Assembly: GCA_009809945.1 (NCBI GenBank)
Contig: WTPW01000764.1
Span: forward strand, 157,595 to 221,594
DNA: 64,000 nucleotides
Direction: 5' to 3'
DNA from: Gigaspora margarita
Lineage: Eukaryota; Glomeromycota; Glomeromycetes; Diversisporales; Gigasporaceae
Made by a program: the position numbers and the translations under genes. Shown in pieces: positions 47,385 through 60,513 of this stretch. The first letter of the stretch is position 1. Every line of letters begins with the position of its first letter. The notes under the pieces are model-generated. The model did not search any database. It saw only the letters and a list, made by a program, of their open reading frames with translations, and was not told the DNA's origin.

Positions 47385-47925
47385 ACTGATGCGAGGATGG
47401 CAAAATTATGCATGCGGCAAACTGTAACTTATGCAAATTATGCAAGTTTTTCGCTACACCGCAAATTATGTAAAATATGCAAAAATTTCTTAAACATATT
47501 ATTTATAATTTAAATACTCAGATAAGATATTGAAAATTTTAAATATCTATTTCGGTTTTTATCTTGTATAATATTTAGTATATATGTACATAGACAGTAC
47601 ATATACTGCTTAAAATTGATCAAAGAAAATTATTAAAGTGCTGTGATTAGTTATTTGTCCTATATATATAGAGTTTGGAACCGGTTTTATTTTCATATGC
47701 TAACCGATCATGCCAGTTTTAATTATTGAAAAATACATCGGTTCCAAATCCTAGCTTTTTATTCTATTTTGAGCAATTTCATTGGTCACAAATTAGTACA
47801 CTCATATTATGCGAATTATTATGTGAAATGGCCCAAATTATGAAACTTTATTTGACGCATAATGCATATGCGGTACAGGTCAAATTATGTGCATATTATG
47901 CCACATCATAATCCTGGACACCCTA
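47385..47925. mobile_element. hAT MITE fragment related to 2017-3371
   Basis: The right end CATAATCCTGGACACCCTA (47907-47925) is identical to the end of hAT copy A. Both sides are crowded with ATTATGC / GCATAAT subterminal motifs. The left terminus is degenerate and was not fixed. Confidence 0.6.
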
Positions 47926-48119
47926 CTTCAGATGACCCCGGACGGTCTACGGGAGTGAAAGCTACAGACACAACATTCACGTGATATGTCTTCTTATCGG
48001 CACAACAAGATCGATCAGTCGGAAGGCTCGATTATTTAACATGACTTTGAACCAACATTGCCATGTAAATCGAATATCTAATAATATTTGATGTTTAGTT
48101 AACATCTAATTAGTACAGT

Positions 48120-48306
48120 AGGACAGGACCCCGGATAATTCTAAGGTAGGTGGTATGCTTAAACCGGACATTTTTTTGGGCCAAACTCGTCTAAGTTCTG
48201 GTCAAAATTAAAATTAAATTTTAATTTTGACCAGAACTTAGACGAGTTTGGCCCAAAAAAATGTCCGGTTTAAGCATACCACCCACCTTAGAATAATCCG
48301 GGGTCC
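48120..48306. mobile_element. Near-perfect palindromic (fold-back) MITE
   Basis: Two arms of about 90 bp (48126-48215 and 48217-48306) are inverse copies with only about two mismatches and virtually no loop. They are flanked by an exact 9-bp repeat TAGTACAGT (48111-48119 and 48307-48315). Outer sequence GGACCCCGGAT...ATCCGGGGTCC. Confidence 0.85.
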
Positions 48307-48396
48307 TAGTACAGTGCATACAACCTAGACCCAACCAATAAAAATTTTTAGCAGCCAAATTTAGATTTTATTTATATATATGAGTGAATCTATTTG

Positions 48397-48688
48397 CCAA
48401 TGGCGGTGACAGTCACCAGAGTGTGATCGACCAATTAGATCAAAGGATCACGTGCGATGTGAAAAATGCAAAAACTTTGTTTTTTTTTGAAAAATCACTT
48501 CTAACTTAAAATTTTGTCTATGAACCTACTTTTTTTTATGCAAAAAAAAATTCCTTGCAAACTTTTACTATATACTAAGCTTTACCCCAACCCTAACTAT
48601 GGCTCTAACCTGACCCTAATGATTTGTTTTGATCATAACATTACATGATCTAATTGATCGATCATGTTCCAGTGACAGTCACCACTGG
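48397..48688. mobile_element. MITE with GTGACAGTCACC ends and telomere-like core
   Basis: The arms run CCAATGGCGGTGACAGTCAC and GTGACAGTCACCACTGG, and continue inward as GATCGACCAATTAGATCA / TGATCTAATTGATCGATC. The centre contains the AAAATTTTGTCTATGAA ... TTTTACTATATA ... CCCAACCCTAAC dispersed module. Confidence 0.75.
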
Positions 48689-48689
48689 T

Positions 48690-50106
48690 AACAAACACAT
48701 TTTTTCTATATATATATAAAGAGGCCAATTTGAAAATTTAGCGAATATTTTATATAAAGTTGCCAAATTTAAATTTTTAATATATAAAGTGGCAAATTTA
48801 AATATTTAATATATATAAAGTGGTTAAATTTAAATTTTTAAGAGGCCAAATTTGCTTTTTTTATATATATTAAAGGTGGTCAAATTTCATCTTTATTTAT
48901 AAAAATATTATAACTTCAACTTGCTTTACTTTTTTATAAATAGATTTAAAAAAAAAATTAAGAATGTGGAAGTGTTTAGCTTGATTTGATTTAAAATTTT
49001 AAGATAATATTTTTTTTTGCTATTTTTTTAAAAAAGGATTAACAATTTGAATTTCATCAATTTTATTGGTCATGACTAGGTTGTATACACTATATTTAAG
49101 AAGAAATATTTTGAGCCAACTCAATATGCAAAAGCAAAAATTAATTATATAATAAGGTAGTTGTGCAATGTAGTTGCGCTAAAATCAGAAACAGAAAATA
49201 GGATGTATTTAAGATTTAATTGAATTTACAAGCATATACACTATTGTCCAATACATACAGTATCTCCAAAAAAAAAAACAGAAAAAAGTTCATGAATAAG
49301 TGCCATGGTACTGTATGCAAGGTTGATGCTATAAATTATTGTAATTATTGAATTATACTGTTATAATTAATTAAATTACAGATATGCTATAATAATTAAA
49401 TAATCTCACTGGGAAGTAATTTACTGATAAGGTTAATTTACTGATGATTTCTGTTCTTATAAATTTTGGGACAAACTCATTTTCTGAAATTCTTTTGGTT
49501 TTGTCTTATGAACTATCTAGTTCTTCAGAAATTAGATTACTATTTTCAGAATGAATTTTCAAAGAAAACGAAGTGTTAGGTGGCTTTTAGGATGAAACTG
49601 GAAGAACTTCAGAAAAAGACAGCTGTAGTTCACCAAGTTTTTTTTTTAAAAAAATGCACTAACCTTAACTCTAACTCTAAGCTGACCCTAATAATAATGC
49701 CAGAATTTCTTATTGGTAAAATAAACTTTCGATAAATTAATCTAATGAAAATGAGATAACTAATTAGACCTATAAAAAGTAGACAGATATCAAGCTACTT
49801 GTTCAAATTATAGAGTTGTAATATGGACAGACATGTTTAATACTTATGATATCCTTTCACAATATTTGATTATGCTTTCTCAATATGTCAGAGAACTTTC
49901 AAATCTTTAAGGATATAGTACAATATCGATCCTTTTCATATATCAAAAAAATTTTTATATAGAAGCAAAAATATGCTATTGATAATAATATTTGAAAACA
50001 CAACCAATTTTAGCCAAAATTTTGTTGCATATAGGTCAAAACCTTTTATTTATGGTAGTAAAACTTTAAAGCCACATATTATATTAATAAAATCTACTTG
50101 TATATA
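48690..50106. other. AT-rich gap, no gene
   Basis: TATATAAAGTGGCAAATTTA-like short repeats lie at 48715-48900, and CTAACCTTAACTCTAACTC at about 49662-49682. No coding support. Confidence 0.5.
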
Positions 50107-50887
50107 CAGTCAACCCTCCCTAAATGCAAGTCATTGGGACAGGCTCTGAGGTATGCATTTAGGGAGGGTTGCAATTAGAGAGTAGCCAATCATATTGAAT
50201 CACTATTTAAAATCATATGAACATTAAGAGGTTTTTTATGATCACAAGTAGTCACTACATAGTAAAGTTCAAATTTTATTATGTAAATTGATCATAAACG
50301 CTTAAGTAAATATGTTCAGAAGATCAAGATGCATATTTTCTGAAATTTTCATACAAATTGGAGAACCTTTTATTATTTAACTTTTATTTTTTACGTTCAT
50401 TGAATATATTTTTTTAATAAATTTTTAATGTTTTCGTTGAGCATAAAAATCAAAAGTCAAATAANAAANNNTTTNCNANTTTNNNNAAAANTTTNNNNNN
50501 NNNNNNNTTTNNTNNNCCNAANNNTTTTATTTAAGCGATAATAATCGATTTACATAGTAGAATTTTAACTTTATTATGTAGCAACTATTGTCGATCGTAG
50601 GGCAGCTTATTTTCAGGTCAAAGACATTTTTAAGTTTTTTGACCAAAAGAGGGGTATCTTATTTAGGTAGCAGCATAAAGAGTATCGAATTTTGATTGGT
50701 TATTCTGTGCCTATAATCATGTGGTTGCATTTATGGGGGAGTTTATATGCATGGGCCAAGAGAATAGCATGCAATTGCAGAATAAAGAACATACATTTAG
50801 CTATAAGGCCCTTCAAGGGGCCAGGCAATTGCCATGCATTTAAGGGGGGTTGCATTTAGGGGGGTTGCATTTAGAGAGGGTTGACTG
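50107..50887. mobile_element. Pogo/Tigger-like MITE
   Basis: Ends CAGTCAACCCTCCCTAAATG and CATTTAGAGAGGGTTGACTG are flanked by TA (50105-50106 and 50888-50889), and the terminal sequence resembles pogo-type ends. It was split by the mariner-like MITE at 50251-50585. Confidence 0.85.
50251..50585. mobile_element. Palindromic mariner-like MITE, copy 2
   Basis: Ends GTCACTACATAGTAAAGTTC and TTATTATGTAGCAAC with TA duplications match the copy at 27249-27580. An N-rich block (50465-50525) marks the centre of the palindrome, where assembly failed. Confidence 0.8.
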
Positions 50888-51736
50888 TATTGTCAACAAG
50901 ATAACACATCATGTTAATGCAGTGAGTTATATGTATCAAGTAAAGTAGAGAAAAGGTTTAGAAAATAAAGCATAATGAGCAGGGTTGTGCAAGCTATATA
51001 TCCAGGTGATTTTTTATTGGACATTGGACATTTCTGAATTGTCCTATGCAATTCTGATGCTCAATATGGCGCAGCTATAGTTGTCACTGGACAATGTCTG
51101 ATCATGTTATATAGGACAATTCGGACAATTTTCCATTGTCTGATAATTGTCCGATACTAATTTATTTTAGCACATGACCAAGGTGAAAACTATATAAAAA
51201 ATTATTTTATTAGATCAAATTTAGTTTATTGGTTATTTTTAGCTTTAATTTCATCATAAATGGATCACTTTCATACAATAATCATAACTAGTATAAATAT
51301 AGTTATTAATTGTTTTTTAGTTTGAAAATTATCTCTTGAAATTATTTATATAGCTTTTTGCCATAAAAAAAAAAAATTAAATTTCCCACCAGCTGATACT
51401 TATAAATCGATCACATTTTCTCAGATCTAAACATTAAATCCTGATTTTTCCAGTTGCACTTAAACTTTTCATCATCATACAATTATCATATGTTTCAAAA
51501 CCTCAACTAGTTCAAGTAAAGAACTTGTATTTGTTCATTATAATAACAGTAATTTGATTTACAATATGAGAAAATAACAAAAGAAATTGATTAGTAGTAG
51601 GTGGTGTAATACAAAGACTTTACAACAATATAAACCAGTATACCTTTGATTTTAAATATTAAAAAGTGATAGTAAATTGATTATTCGTTAACTTTACAGT
51701 ATACTGTTTAATTTTCATACCCTAGTTTGAACCTTT

Positions 51737-54064
51737 TTGTTAATCGATTTATTCATCTTGCAAATTATACAACACAAGGGAGGAAAGATACCATATCGAC
51801 TTACTGAATACTTCTATATCATACCCAATAAGTGGGCAAATAAAAGTAACCAAAAATGCATTTGTAGAGCATGTATGGATGTAGTAGAAAAAGTAGTTGC
51901 ATTGCAAGATGAGAATATGAAAATTACAAATACTTTATGTTATTGTGCTAACCATCTTAAGGACTGTCCTTACTTTGCTGTAAAATACTCATCTGAACAA
52001 ATTCAAAATATTATCGATTTGGCTTTGGCTGTTTCAACATCAAAAAATATATAGCAATATCTCATATAGATGAAGATGAAGAGGAGAATTCAATTTCAAC
52101 AACATCAACTCACTCTTCAGGATCATTTTTAAAAAGACAATCAATATTATCTCAATATATTGGTTGACCTCTTAATGTATCTGAAGTTCCCAAGTTTGAA
52201 TATCTTGTACTCCGTACTATAATTTTATCTGGAGTTGCCTTTTGATAGATAGAAAATCCTGAAGTCAGAGAATTATTTCATTTTATTTCTCCATATATAA
52301 AATTACCTAACTGAAGATCACTTAGTAATTGTATTTTAATAAATGCAACTAATAAAGTTCAGACAACAATTAAAGATCTTGCTTGCAATGATAAAATAGG
52401 TATTACAATTGCTTTTGATGGTTGGTGCAATGTTGTAAATCAGGAATTGATGGGCATAGTATTTATCACATCTTTGGGAAAAACTTTAATTTGGGGAGCA
52501 GAAGATATTAGTATTGAATGATAGCGAAAAGAAGAAGTAATAATTAGAATTCGTAATCTTTTTGAAGAGATAAAAAAGTTGAATATAGGAGCAAACTGCC
52601 TTGTAACCGATTTGGCTAGATCATATGCAGTAGCTAGTCATTATTTGAGAAATGAAATGCAGGATAAAGTGTTTATTCAATGTTTTGCACATCAGGCAAA
52701 TTGTTGTATTGGTGATATATTTAAAGAATCTGAATGCTTAAAAATACAAGTAAATATGCAATTCGTATTGTTACTTTTTTTCACCATTCTGTATATTTTA
52801 CTGCAAATCTTTGAGATGAACAAAAAGATATTTTAAAAAAAATATTAATTTCGTTATGCCAAGTACAACAAAATGGAATAGTTATTTTGAATGCTTTAAT
52901 AGCATTCTTAAAAGCAAACATCCATTAAAGATAAGTCTATAATATATTTAAAAAATTTTAGTTAATTTTTTACTCAAAACAGACCTCTAGTGTTCTACTA
53001 AAAAATTTTTTTTAGACTCTTGTTACCAAAGACAATGCAGCTTTAGATAATTATTTGACACTTCCTAGTGAAAATAAAGTTACTGTTAATTGTAACTCTT
53101 TTTGGAAATAATGTTACATAATTTACTTCATCTGTTTTGTGAAGCTCTTGACCTTATGCAATGTGACAAGGCCCATCTTCATAATGTTTTATACTCTTTT
53201 GGCTTTATTATACAAATATTTAAAGAACTTGAAGTATCACAATTTCAAACCAAAATAATTGAAAGACTTGAGAAAAGATGGGCTACTTGGGAACAACCAC
53301 TACTTCTTCTCTCTTTTGTTCTTCATTCTTTATATCAGCTAGATTATTTTGATCAAACACAATTATATATTAATTTTACCCATATAGGTGCATGGTTATC
53401 ATATTATTATCAGGCTTGGTTTGGTACTGATCCAAATTATTTACTTCACAAACTTGAGCTTTACAAATAGCAAAAATATCCTTTTATTGAAAAAATATTT
53501 AACCAATTTGAAGGAGATATTGTTCTTTGGTAGTTACACAATTCTGGTATTGCACCAGAATTGAGTCACATTACATATCAATTATTTGGCATATGCATTA
53601 CAACAGCCTCAGTAGAAAGACTTTTTTCTACTATAGATTTTTTGTACTCTTCATTACGAAATAAATTAAAAGTAAGTTTTACTCAGTTGCAAATTTTTTT
53701 TATATTAAAAAAATTTTTTTTATTAACAGCCTAAAAAAGTAATCACAATGAGTCAGCTTCGCGCAGAAATTTTATGAACTCATAAAAAAAAATTCAACAT
53801 TCAATTACATCATTCTTCTTCTTCTGTCAATTCTGTTTCTATTGCTTCCTCTTCTATCAATCCTGTTTCTATCGCTTCAACTTCTGAAGAAACTGATGAC
53901 AATAATAATGAAGATAAAGATTCTTCTTTGGAAGCTAATTGAGATGTTATCATCGATGGATGAGAAGAGCTATTAATTGAAGAAGAATTCAAAGAAGAAC
54001 AGTATGATTTTGATGAAGTTGATATTGATTTTCTTAGTTCAGAAATACACCCTGCTGAAAATTA
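51737..54064 (+). pseudogene. hAT transposase with multiple nonsense codons
   Basis: In order: a BED-like zinc finger (W...CICRACMD...HLKDCPYF, about 51790-51990); the first catalytic Asp region (ITIAFDGWCN, near 52410); VTDLARSYAVA and CFAHQANCC (52595-52710); PSTTKWNSYFEC (52860-52895); and the C-terminal dimerisation motif TTASVERLFST (53595-53630). A low-complexity Ser and acidic tail follows. Stops in the coding frame at 52165, 52243, 52246, 52312, 52519, 52522, 53468, 53531 and 53774 are all TGA or TAG. Frameshifts or introns separate the blocks. It is distinct from the small hAT family at 2017-3371. Confidence 0.85.
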
Positions 54065-54404
54065 AGCTGCAAAGTGGGAATTGCAAAATCTGTTCTTACC
54101 TAATTTGTCTTTTTTTTTGAAAATATTTAAATTTATGCATTTGCTTTTTATTGATAAAGTATAGTTAAATCAGTGGGTGTTTGAATACAATAAAACTATA
54201 TTGTATGTTTTTTATATTTCTCAAATTTAAAGAATATATAAATAAAGAATATATAAATAGAAAAATTTTTAGTACTATCATATAATAATTTATATTCATC
54301 ATATATATACATGTGAAGTATAAATTTTGCAACTTTCATATAAATGTTTCTAAACTTGAACATCTATGGAACAAGACTTGCATCATAATTAATTGTAATA
54401 CAAT

Positions 54405-55926
54405 AATTATTATAAAAAATTGTGCCTCATATTATTGTATAAAAAAAAATTTTTTAAATAACTTATACTGTATGTATAAAAAAATTTGATAAGCTTTCGT
54501 ACATACTAATCTTCTGAAAAATAGCTTTATTTTAAATTACTGTATATTCCTGAAAATAAGCTATTCCGAAAATAAGCTACCCCCTCAGTTTCGAGCAAAA
54601 AACCTAAAAATCTCTAATACCCAAAAATAAGCTACCTCATGTTTTCACGCTGAAAACAATAGTAATTTTTTTATTCTGAAAATAAGCTACCTCTCAAATT
54701 CATACAATACAATCTTTATTATTTTCCCGGTAGGAAAATAACAAGGAAACATTTTTTTCACTATCATGATATTATGCTATTATTTTCTAACCGAGGATTT
54801 ACATACGTACGTGCATACGTATTTACTATTGTATATATGCATACATACTGGTATTTTCTTCCTACGCTAACTTGATTCCCTTAGTGAACCGTACTAAAAT
54901 TAAAAAATTAAATAAATAAATTAATAAAGTAAAATAAAAACGATAAATAAATCAAAAAAATAAATTATTATAAATAAATAAAATAAAAAAAATAAACAAA
55001 AAAAAGAACATAAATAAATCGAAAAGAAAAATAAATAAATAAGTTAAAAAAAAATTAATTAAAATTTAAATTATAAAAATATAAAGGAGAAACGCTAAAA
55101 AAGAAGAAATTCGAAAAAAAATAAAAATTAATAAAAAAATAAATAAATAAGAAATCAAAAAAAAGAAAACCGGATTTAAAAAAAAAGTTAAAAAAAAAAT
55201 AGAAAAAAAAATTAAAATTGAAAAAAAATTAAAAATAAAAAATAAGCGAAAAAATTTAAAAAAAATAAAAAAATAAGAAAAACGAGAAAAAATTTTAAAA
55301 ATAAATAAAATAAAAAAAAAATATAAATAAATAATACGAAAAAAATAATAAAATGAAAAAAACGAAAAAAATAAAATAAAAAAAAAATAAATAAATAATA
55401 AAATGAAAAAAAAATAAATAAAATACAAAAAAAAAGAAAAATAAAAAAAAATTTAAAAAAACATAAATAAAAAAAAATTTAAATAAAAGCATATATAAAA
55501 AAAATAAGTTAATTGAAATAAAAAAAAACTATGCGAAAGACAAATCGGTATGTCGTACATATGTACTAGAGCTAAAACAGATAGTATTTAAGTACATATG
55601 TACGTATATATGTTTACAAAACCCGTTTGCGCATGAGAACCTTTTTTTAAAAATAAATAACCGATAATAAGCTACCCTCTGCATTAAGTATAAATGGCTT
55701 AAAAGCTTCTATATCCCAAAAATAAGCTACCCCCAATTTTTTGAGTTAAAAATCGCCCAAAAAAAGGTTGCTTATTTTTGGAATTATGAGGTAAATAAAG
55801 CCATTCTTTAAAAGATTAGTATGTATGAATGCTTATCAAATTTTTTTTTATACATACAGCATATGTTATTTAAAAAAATTTTTTTATACAATAATATAAG
55901 GCGCAATTTTTATTAAATAATTTAAT
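54405..55926. mobile_element. Fold-back element with long inverted repeats inside the hAT
   Basis: The left arm (about 54405-54565) and right arm (about 55775-55926) pair through ATTATTGTATAAAAAAAAAT, TGTATGTATAAAAAAA and TACATACTAATCTT. Six copies of AAAATAAGCTACC lie just inside the arms (54580-54690 and 55665-55730). The core (54890-55520) is A-rich low-complexity sequence. Target duplication was not found. Confidence 0.7.
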
Positions 55927-56195
55927 AAAATTTTAAGATAGTTAATATATTTGGAAACTAGCTCTATTAATATTCTGATTAACAAAAATTTGTTGCAATT
56001 CTATTGGGTTATTGTCACGTGTTAAACTAAATAACCAATCATATAAAGCGATATAATATTATGTAATTAACCAATGACGTGATTTTTCTTATGTGTCCAA
56101 TTCTATGTCCATTGCTTTTGATTGGGCATTTGGACAATGGACATCAGACAGATTTCCATTGTCCGAATTCTATTCATGCCAACCCTGATAATGAG

Positions 56196-59080
56196 ATGTT
56201 AGAAAGATAAAGTAAAGATGATAATAGAAATAAAAAATAAAAGTGTAGATTAGGAGTTAAGTATTGATAATGTTTGTAATAGTAATATAATAAAAAAAAT
56301 ATGCAAGGTAAAATGAGAGAGGAACAAAAAAATGGATATTTATGAGAAGGTTTGAATGCTTTAGCTAATTAACATATAATGTTTATAATATTATAAACTT
56401 TATTATTAAATTATAATAGATTGAGATCGAATGCTTAAAAACAAAGAAAGGCATAGATCAAGGGATAGTAGATTCAGTTTGTATCTTTAAGTGATTTGGG
56501 TCTTGTATAAATTTTTGGGTTTAGGTATATATTTTTTTATATAATAGTTTAACAATTTAGTTAAATAAAATGAAATTCAAACAATAATACTTCTTCTTTG
56601 GCTACAGATCAAGTTTAATATTCAATTTAAGGGTCACGCATAATAATAATTGTGTCAATTAGATGTCAGTAATGTTGTTATGTTATGATCAATAATCTCA
56701 AATAAAGAAAAAGATTGTTACTTTTGAATTAGGATGACAATTTCAAGCAACTCACATAAGTCGCATAATATGATTAATAATACATAATAAGCTTGAATTG
56801 CCATATAATGCTATATAAAGTATATTAATAATTAGCAATATTTGCATAAGTGACTGTTTAAGTACAAGTACATAAGTTCAAGATAGAAAATCAAACAATG
56901 CAAATTATGGGAATGTTTGAGGAAAAAAAAGGTGACAAAAAGGTAAGAAGTATCTGAATAGTAGGTTCATAATAAGATCCAATGTTATAGCACAAATGTA
57001 GTGTAATCATATAAAATACGTGAATATTTTTAATTTCACATGTATAGAATTAATTTTACAATTTGTAAATAATTCTATATATGTTTATTACATATTTCAT
57101 ATATATTATATTAGATCGTGCAAATATTTACACTTTTTACGCACTATGTAAAATTGATGTATATTAATAATTTTAGCAATATTAGTAATCTTATAATTCC
57201 AAATAATGAAGAATAATTTATAATTATACAATATGAAACTTGTAGAATTGTGGATTAGGAATTCTACAATTCTATGTTTGCAAAGTTAGAGAATTGGGAT
57301 TATTAAAAGGATAGTATATGTAAAATTCATATTTTCAATATACTATAATACCTAATATAAAGTTATAATAATGCAATTAAATCAGTTTTTATGTAAAGAA
57401 AAAGTCAAACATAATGTCTTGGTTTTGAACAAAATTAAAAATTTTATACTAAAAATTAAATATATCAAAAAGATTTTGTATCTTTACAATAGGCAATTCT
57501 AAAATTATATGCTTGTAGAATTGTAGAACTGCTAATTCACAATTGTACAAGTTTAGAATAGTTGAATTATTAAAATTATTAATGATTATCAATTCCATAA
57601 AAATTACGTCAATGTACATTGTAGAATTGTAGAATTACTAAAATTAACAATGATTAACAATCCCATTGACATATAAATTAATTCTCCTGCATCTATAATA
57701 AAAATGCAAAATTTAGCTTTATTAATTTATAATTAATAGTTTATTTCAGCATAAAATTATCATCTCTGTTTCAGAATAGTAAATTAAAAGAATCAGATAT
57801 AGAATCCTATAATTTTTATAATTATAATTATTTGATGAGTTAGTAATTATTTTATTTTATTTTATTAGAATAGAAAATTAGATCTAATAAAACTATGAGT
57901 ATTCAATACTTTTTAATATAGAATTATTTGGTTTCTATTGAGGGGTAGCTATTTTTATATTTATACAAATATTTTTAAAGCTAAGTTTTAGAGGTTGATA
58001 TTTCTACTTTAATTTCAAAAGTTATAGTTAGTAAATAGTTGTTTTGCCTTAGATTCTGCTAACTTTTTTGTTTCCAAATAATTTAATTACAAATATTTAA
58101 AAACTTCACATTTTCTTATTTTGTTTGTTTATAGTAGGCACTTATCATTGTTAATGTATTTATTGTCTTTTAAGATTGTTGGTAATCGTACCATAATATC
58201 TTCACTTTCTTGCTATCATTTGTTAATTTTTGCTTAGAAATGTATGTAAGTGGTTGTAATAACTTCATGCATAAATTTTTGCAGTATAACTATTATAAGC
58301 TAAGTAACAGATAGTAAAAAATATTAATTCTCAGTTGGAACAAATACAATTTCTAGAGTTTTACCCAGTTTGCATAATAAAATTGACTAAATTCTTTCAT
58401 TGTCACTTTTTTAGACTTTAGAAGGTTAAACAATTAAAGAAATTTTATTATCATAAAAAAATGCAAAATAGAAAGTGATAAAAATTTAATAATATAGCAA
58501 ATATAGCTCATTTTTCGTAGAAAAAACATTATCAAAGATTGTAAAGATCTATATTCAAAGGGCAGAAAGTTATTTAAAAGACAAGAATTTAAATTAGAAC
58601 ATGCTTAGAGTACATCAAATTTAAAGACAATTGTTTAAAGTAGATATAACACATTCAATACTAAGAAAAGTATATATATGATATATAGTATTCAATTCTA
58701 TTTTAAAAAGGCTATCAGAATTGAACTTGGATTGCTTTAACAGATTCAAATTCTTAACTCAGATTAACAATTTGAATTAATTATAAAAATAATAATAAAA
58801 AAAAAAAAGAAAAAAAAATTATTAAGCTATTTGATGCATAATATACTGTATATCATAAATATTTATTGTATAAAAAAAATATTTTATACTATTTTATAGC
58901 AATGTTTAATTTCTAGCAATTTTTGCCTTTTTCGCAATTTTTGCTTTTTTTACAATTTTTTATTTATTACAATTTCATTTATTTATTAACAATGTTTTAT
59001 TTTATTCATATTCATCAGATAAAAATTTATTTACCAGTTTAGATGAATATATTAAATAAATTACTATATACAATATTATA
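56196..59080. other. AT-rich gap with small inverted repeats
   Basis: TTGTAGAATTGTAGAATTAC-like inverted motifs cluster at 57235-57690, and CGCAATTTTTGC-like motifs at 58915-58990. No gene was supported. Confidence 0.45.
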
Positions 59081-59095
59081 ATATTACCTAAATAT

Positions 59096-60231
59096 CCATC
59101 TGTCATCCAACAAACTACTCTTCAATCATACCAACATCCACAACCCCACCACTTTCTCCAATGGGAAAACAGCTCTGTAGAGAGCTCAACCAGATGCTTC
59201 ATCAAAAACATTTGTAAGGCATATATCATAGCAATGTGGTCCTTACAGAAGTGTAGTTCAGAATAGTCACACTTCTTACATTATATAGACTGGAATGCCA
59301 CCTGGCTCTACTTCAATAATAACCAAAAGAGCTCCAACAATTTTACTAACCCTAAACTTAACCACCTAAAATTATTCAAAACTAAAACCTTATTTAATGA
59401 CTTGCTCATACACTTACGCTTTCATACTATATTTCCAGACACTTTCTTTTCTGCCAAATGCTTTGAGTGCAGAATGCCAAACTCTTTCTCTCACTGAGAA
59501 CCTGCCAAAAACCCTCACTCATCAACCAAATCATTCACACAGCCATTTCAGAAGCTATCAGAAGCAGCAACCTAGAGCTATTCTACTCCCAACACAACAG
59601 CCTCATTCAACTAATTTACATCCATCTCTCATTCAACTCTACTCTGATCTTCTTATATTTCTACTCTCTGAACTCTACTTTGAAGGACCTTAACCCTATT
59701 CCTCTAATCCAATTAGTACAATTTCTCGATATATCCAACAAACAGACATCCCAAATAATTGTCAAATCTTTTCTCAAAGTATCTGAAGAGTTCTATAAGC
59801 AGATATGGAAACCATACTGCTCTGCATTTGCTCACTGGAAGAAAACCAACAACATTCACCCTAAGAACAACAGGCCTAAACCAACACAAACACACCCTCT
59901 CTATAAAAAATGACACTTACAAAAGAACTTTATCTACAACTACTTTTGCGGTCTCCCAGACCAACACCAATAGGTCAAGCTCTCTGCAAAATCAGCATCT
60001 GGTCCACTATATGAATCAATATAGTATTCCTACAAATTACATTTTGTCAATTCAAATCTAGGTGAGTCTTGACCACTCTAGTAGGTTTAGGTTGCAGGTA
60101 AATTAGTCTGAGCTTTTATTCTTGCATACAGTTTATATATATTTGTTACTGTACAATTTAAGTGGTCCTAACTATTTATATAAATTATTCAATAAAGATA
60201 CAAGAAAGGCCTTATCTTAAAAAAAAAAAAT
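59096..60231 (+). mobile_element. LINE, 5'-truncated copy
   Basis: It is flanked by an exact 14-bp duplication TATTACCTAAATAT (59082-59095 and 60232-60245), ends in poly(A) at about 60219-60230, and shares the 3' UTR block AGGTGAGTCTTGACCACTCT with the two other LINE copies. Confidence 0.9.
59100..60060 (+). pseudogene. LINE C-terminal coding remnant
   Basis: It encodes in shifting frames the zinc motif start CFECRMPNSFSH (near 59460), then, in the 59467-59913 frame, residues ending with SEEFYKQIWKPYCSAFAHW, corresponding to YTKIWIPYC in the 23532-24529 copy. A stop follows the His of the zinc motif. RT and nuclease parts are missing. Confidence 0.7.
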
Positions 60232-60253
60232 TATTACCTAAATATTGCAACTA

Positions 60254-60437
60254 CAGTCGTCCTCCTCTACAGTCACCTCCTATATAGTCACACCCTCTTT
60301 ATAAGCACTATTTTTTGAAAAATTATTGGCAATTTACTTATTAAAAAAAACTTTATATAATCATATTACTATTAAAATTTTATAATTACATCTTTTTTAT
60401 GTAAAACAAACCGCATGATTATAGAGGAAGACAACTG
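60254..60437. mobile_element. Pogo-like MITE, 184 bp
   Basis: Ends CAGTCGTCCTCCTCTAC and ATAGAGGAAGACAACTG are flanked by TA (60252-60253 and 60438-60439). Confidence 0.85.
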
Positions 60438-60513
60438 TATAAGGATCAAGAAATTAATTAAATAAGAAATAAAAATTGCAAGAATCAAAATCAATAGACA
60501 ATATATATTTATT

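Larger units (their letters stand above)
50980..56187 (+). mobile_element. Complete hAT DNA transposon, inactivated
   Basis: Terminal CAGGGTTG and CAACCCTG are flanked by an exact 8-bp duplication ATAATGAG (50972-50979 and 56188-56195). Subterminal TTGTCCGAAT / ATTCGGACAAT motifs occur at both ends (51005-51155 and 56090-56170). It encodes a decayed transposase (51737-54064) and contains a fold-back insertion (54405-55926). Confidence 0.9.

Noticed and set aside
53810-53992. Minus-strand Ser/Glu-rich frame
   Set aside because: It is antisense to the low-complexity Ser-rich tail of the hAT transposase.
51737-54064. Stop-codon recoding (TGA/TAG read as sense) in the hAT transposase
   Set aside because: Nearby intact genes end normally and decay by C-to-T change explains the pattern more simply.
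55066-55492. Two minus-strand Phe/Ile-rich frames
   Set aside because: They are products of the A-rich low-complexity core of the fold-back element.
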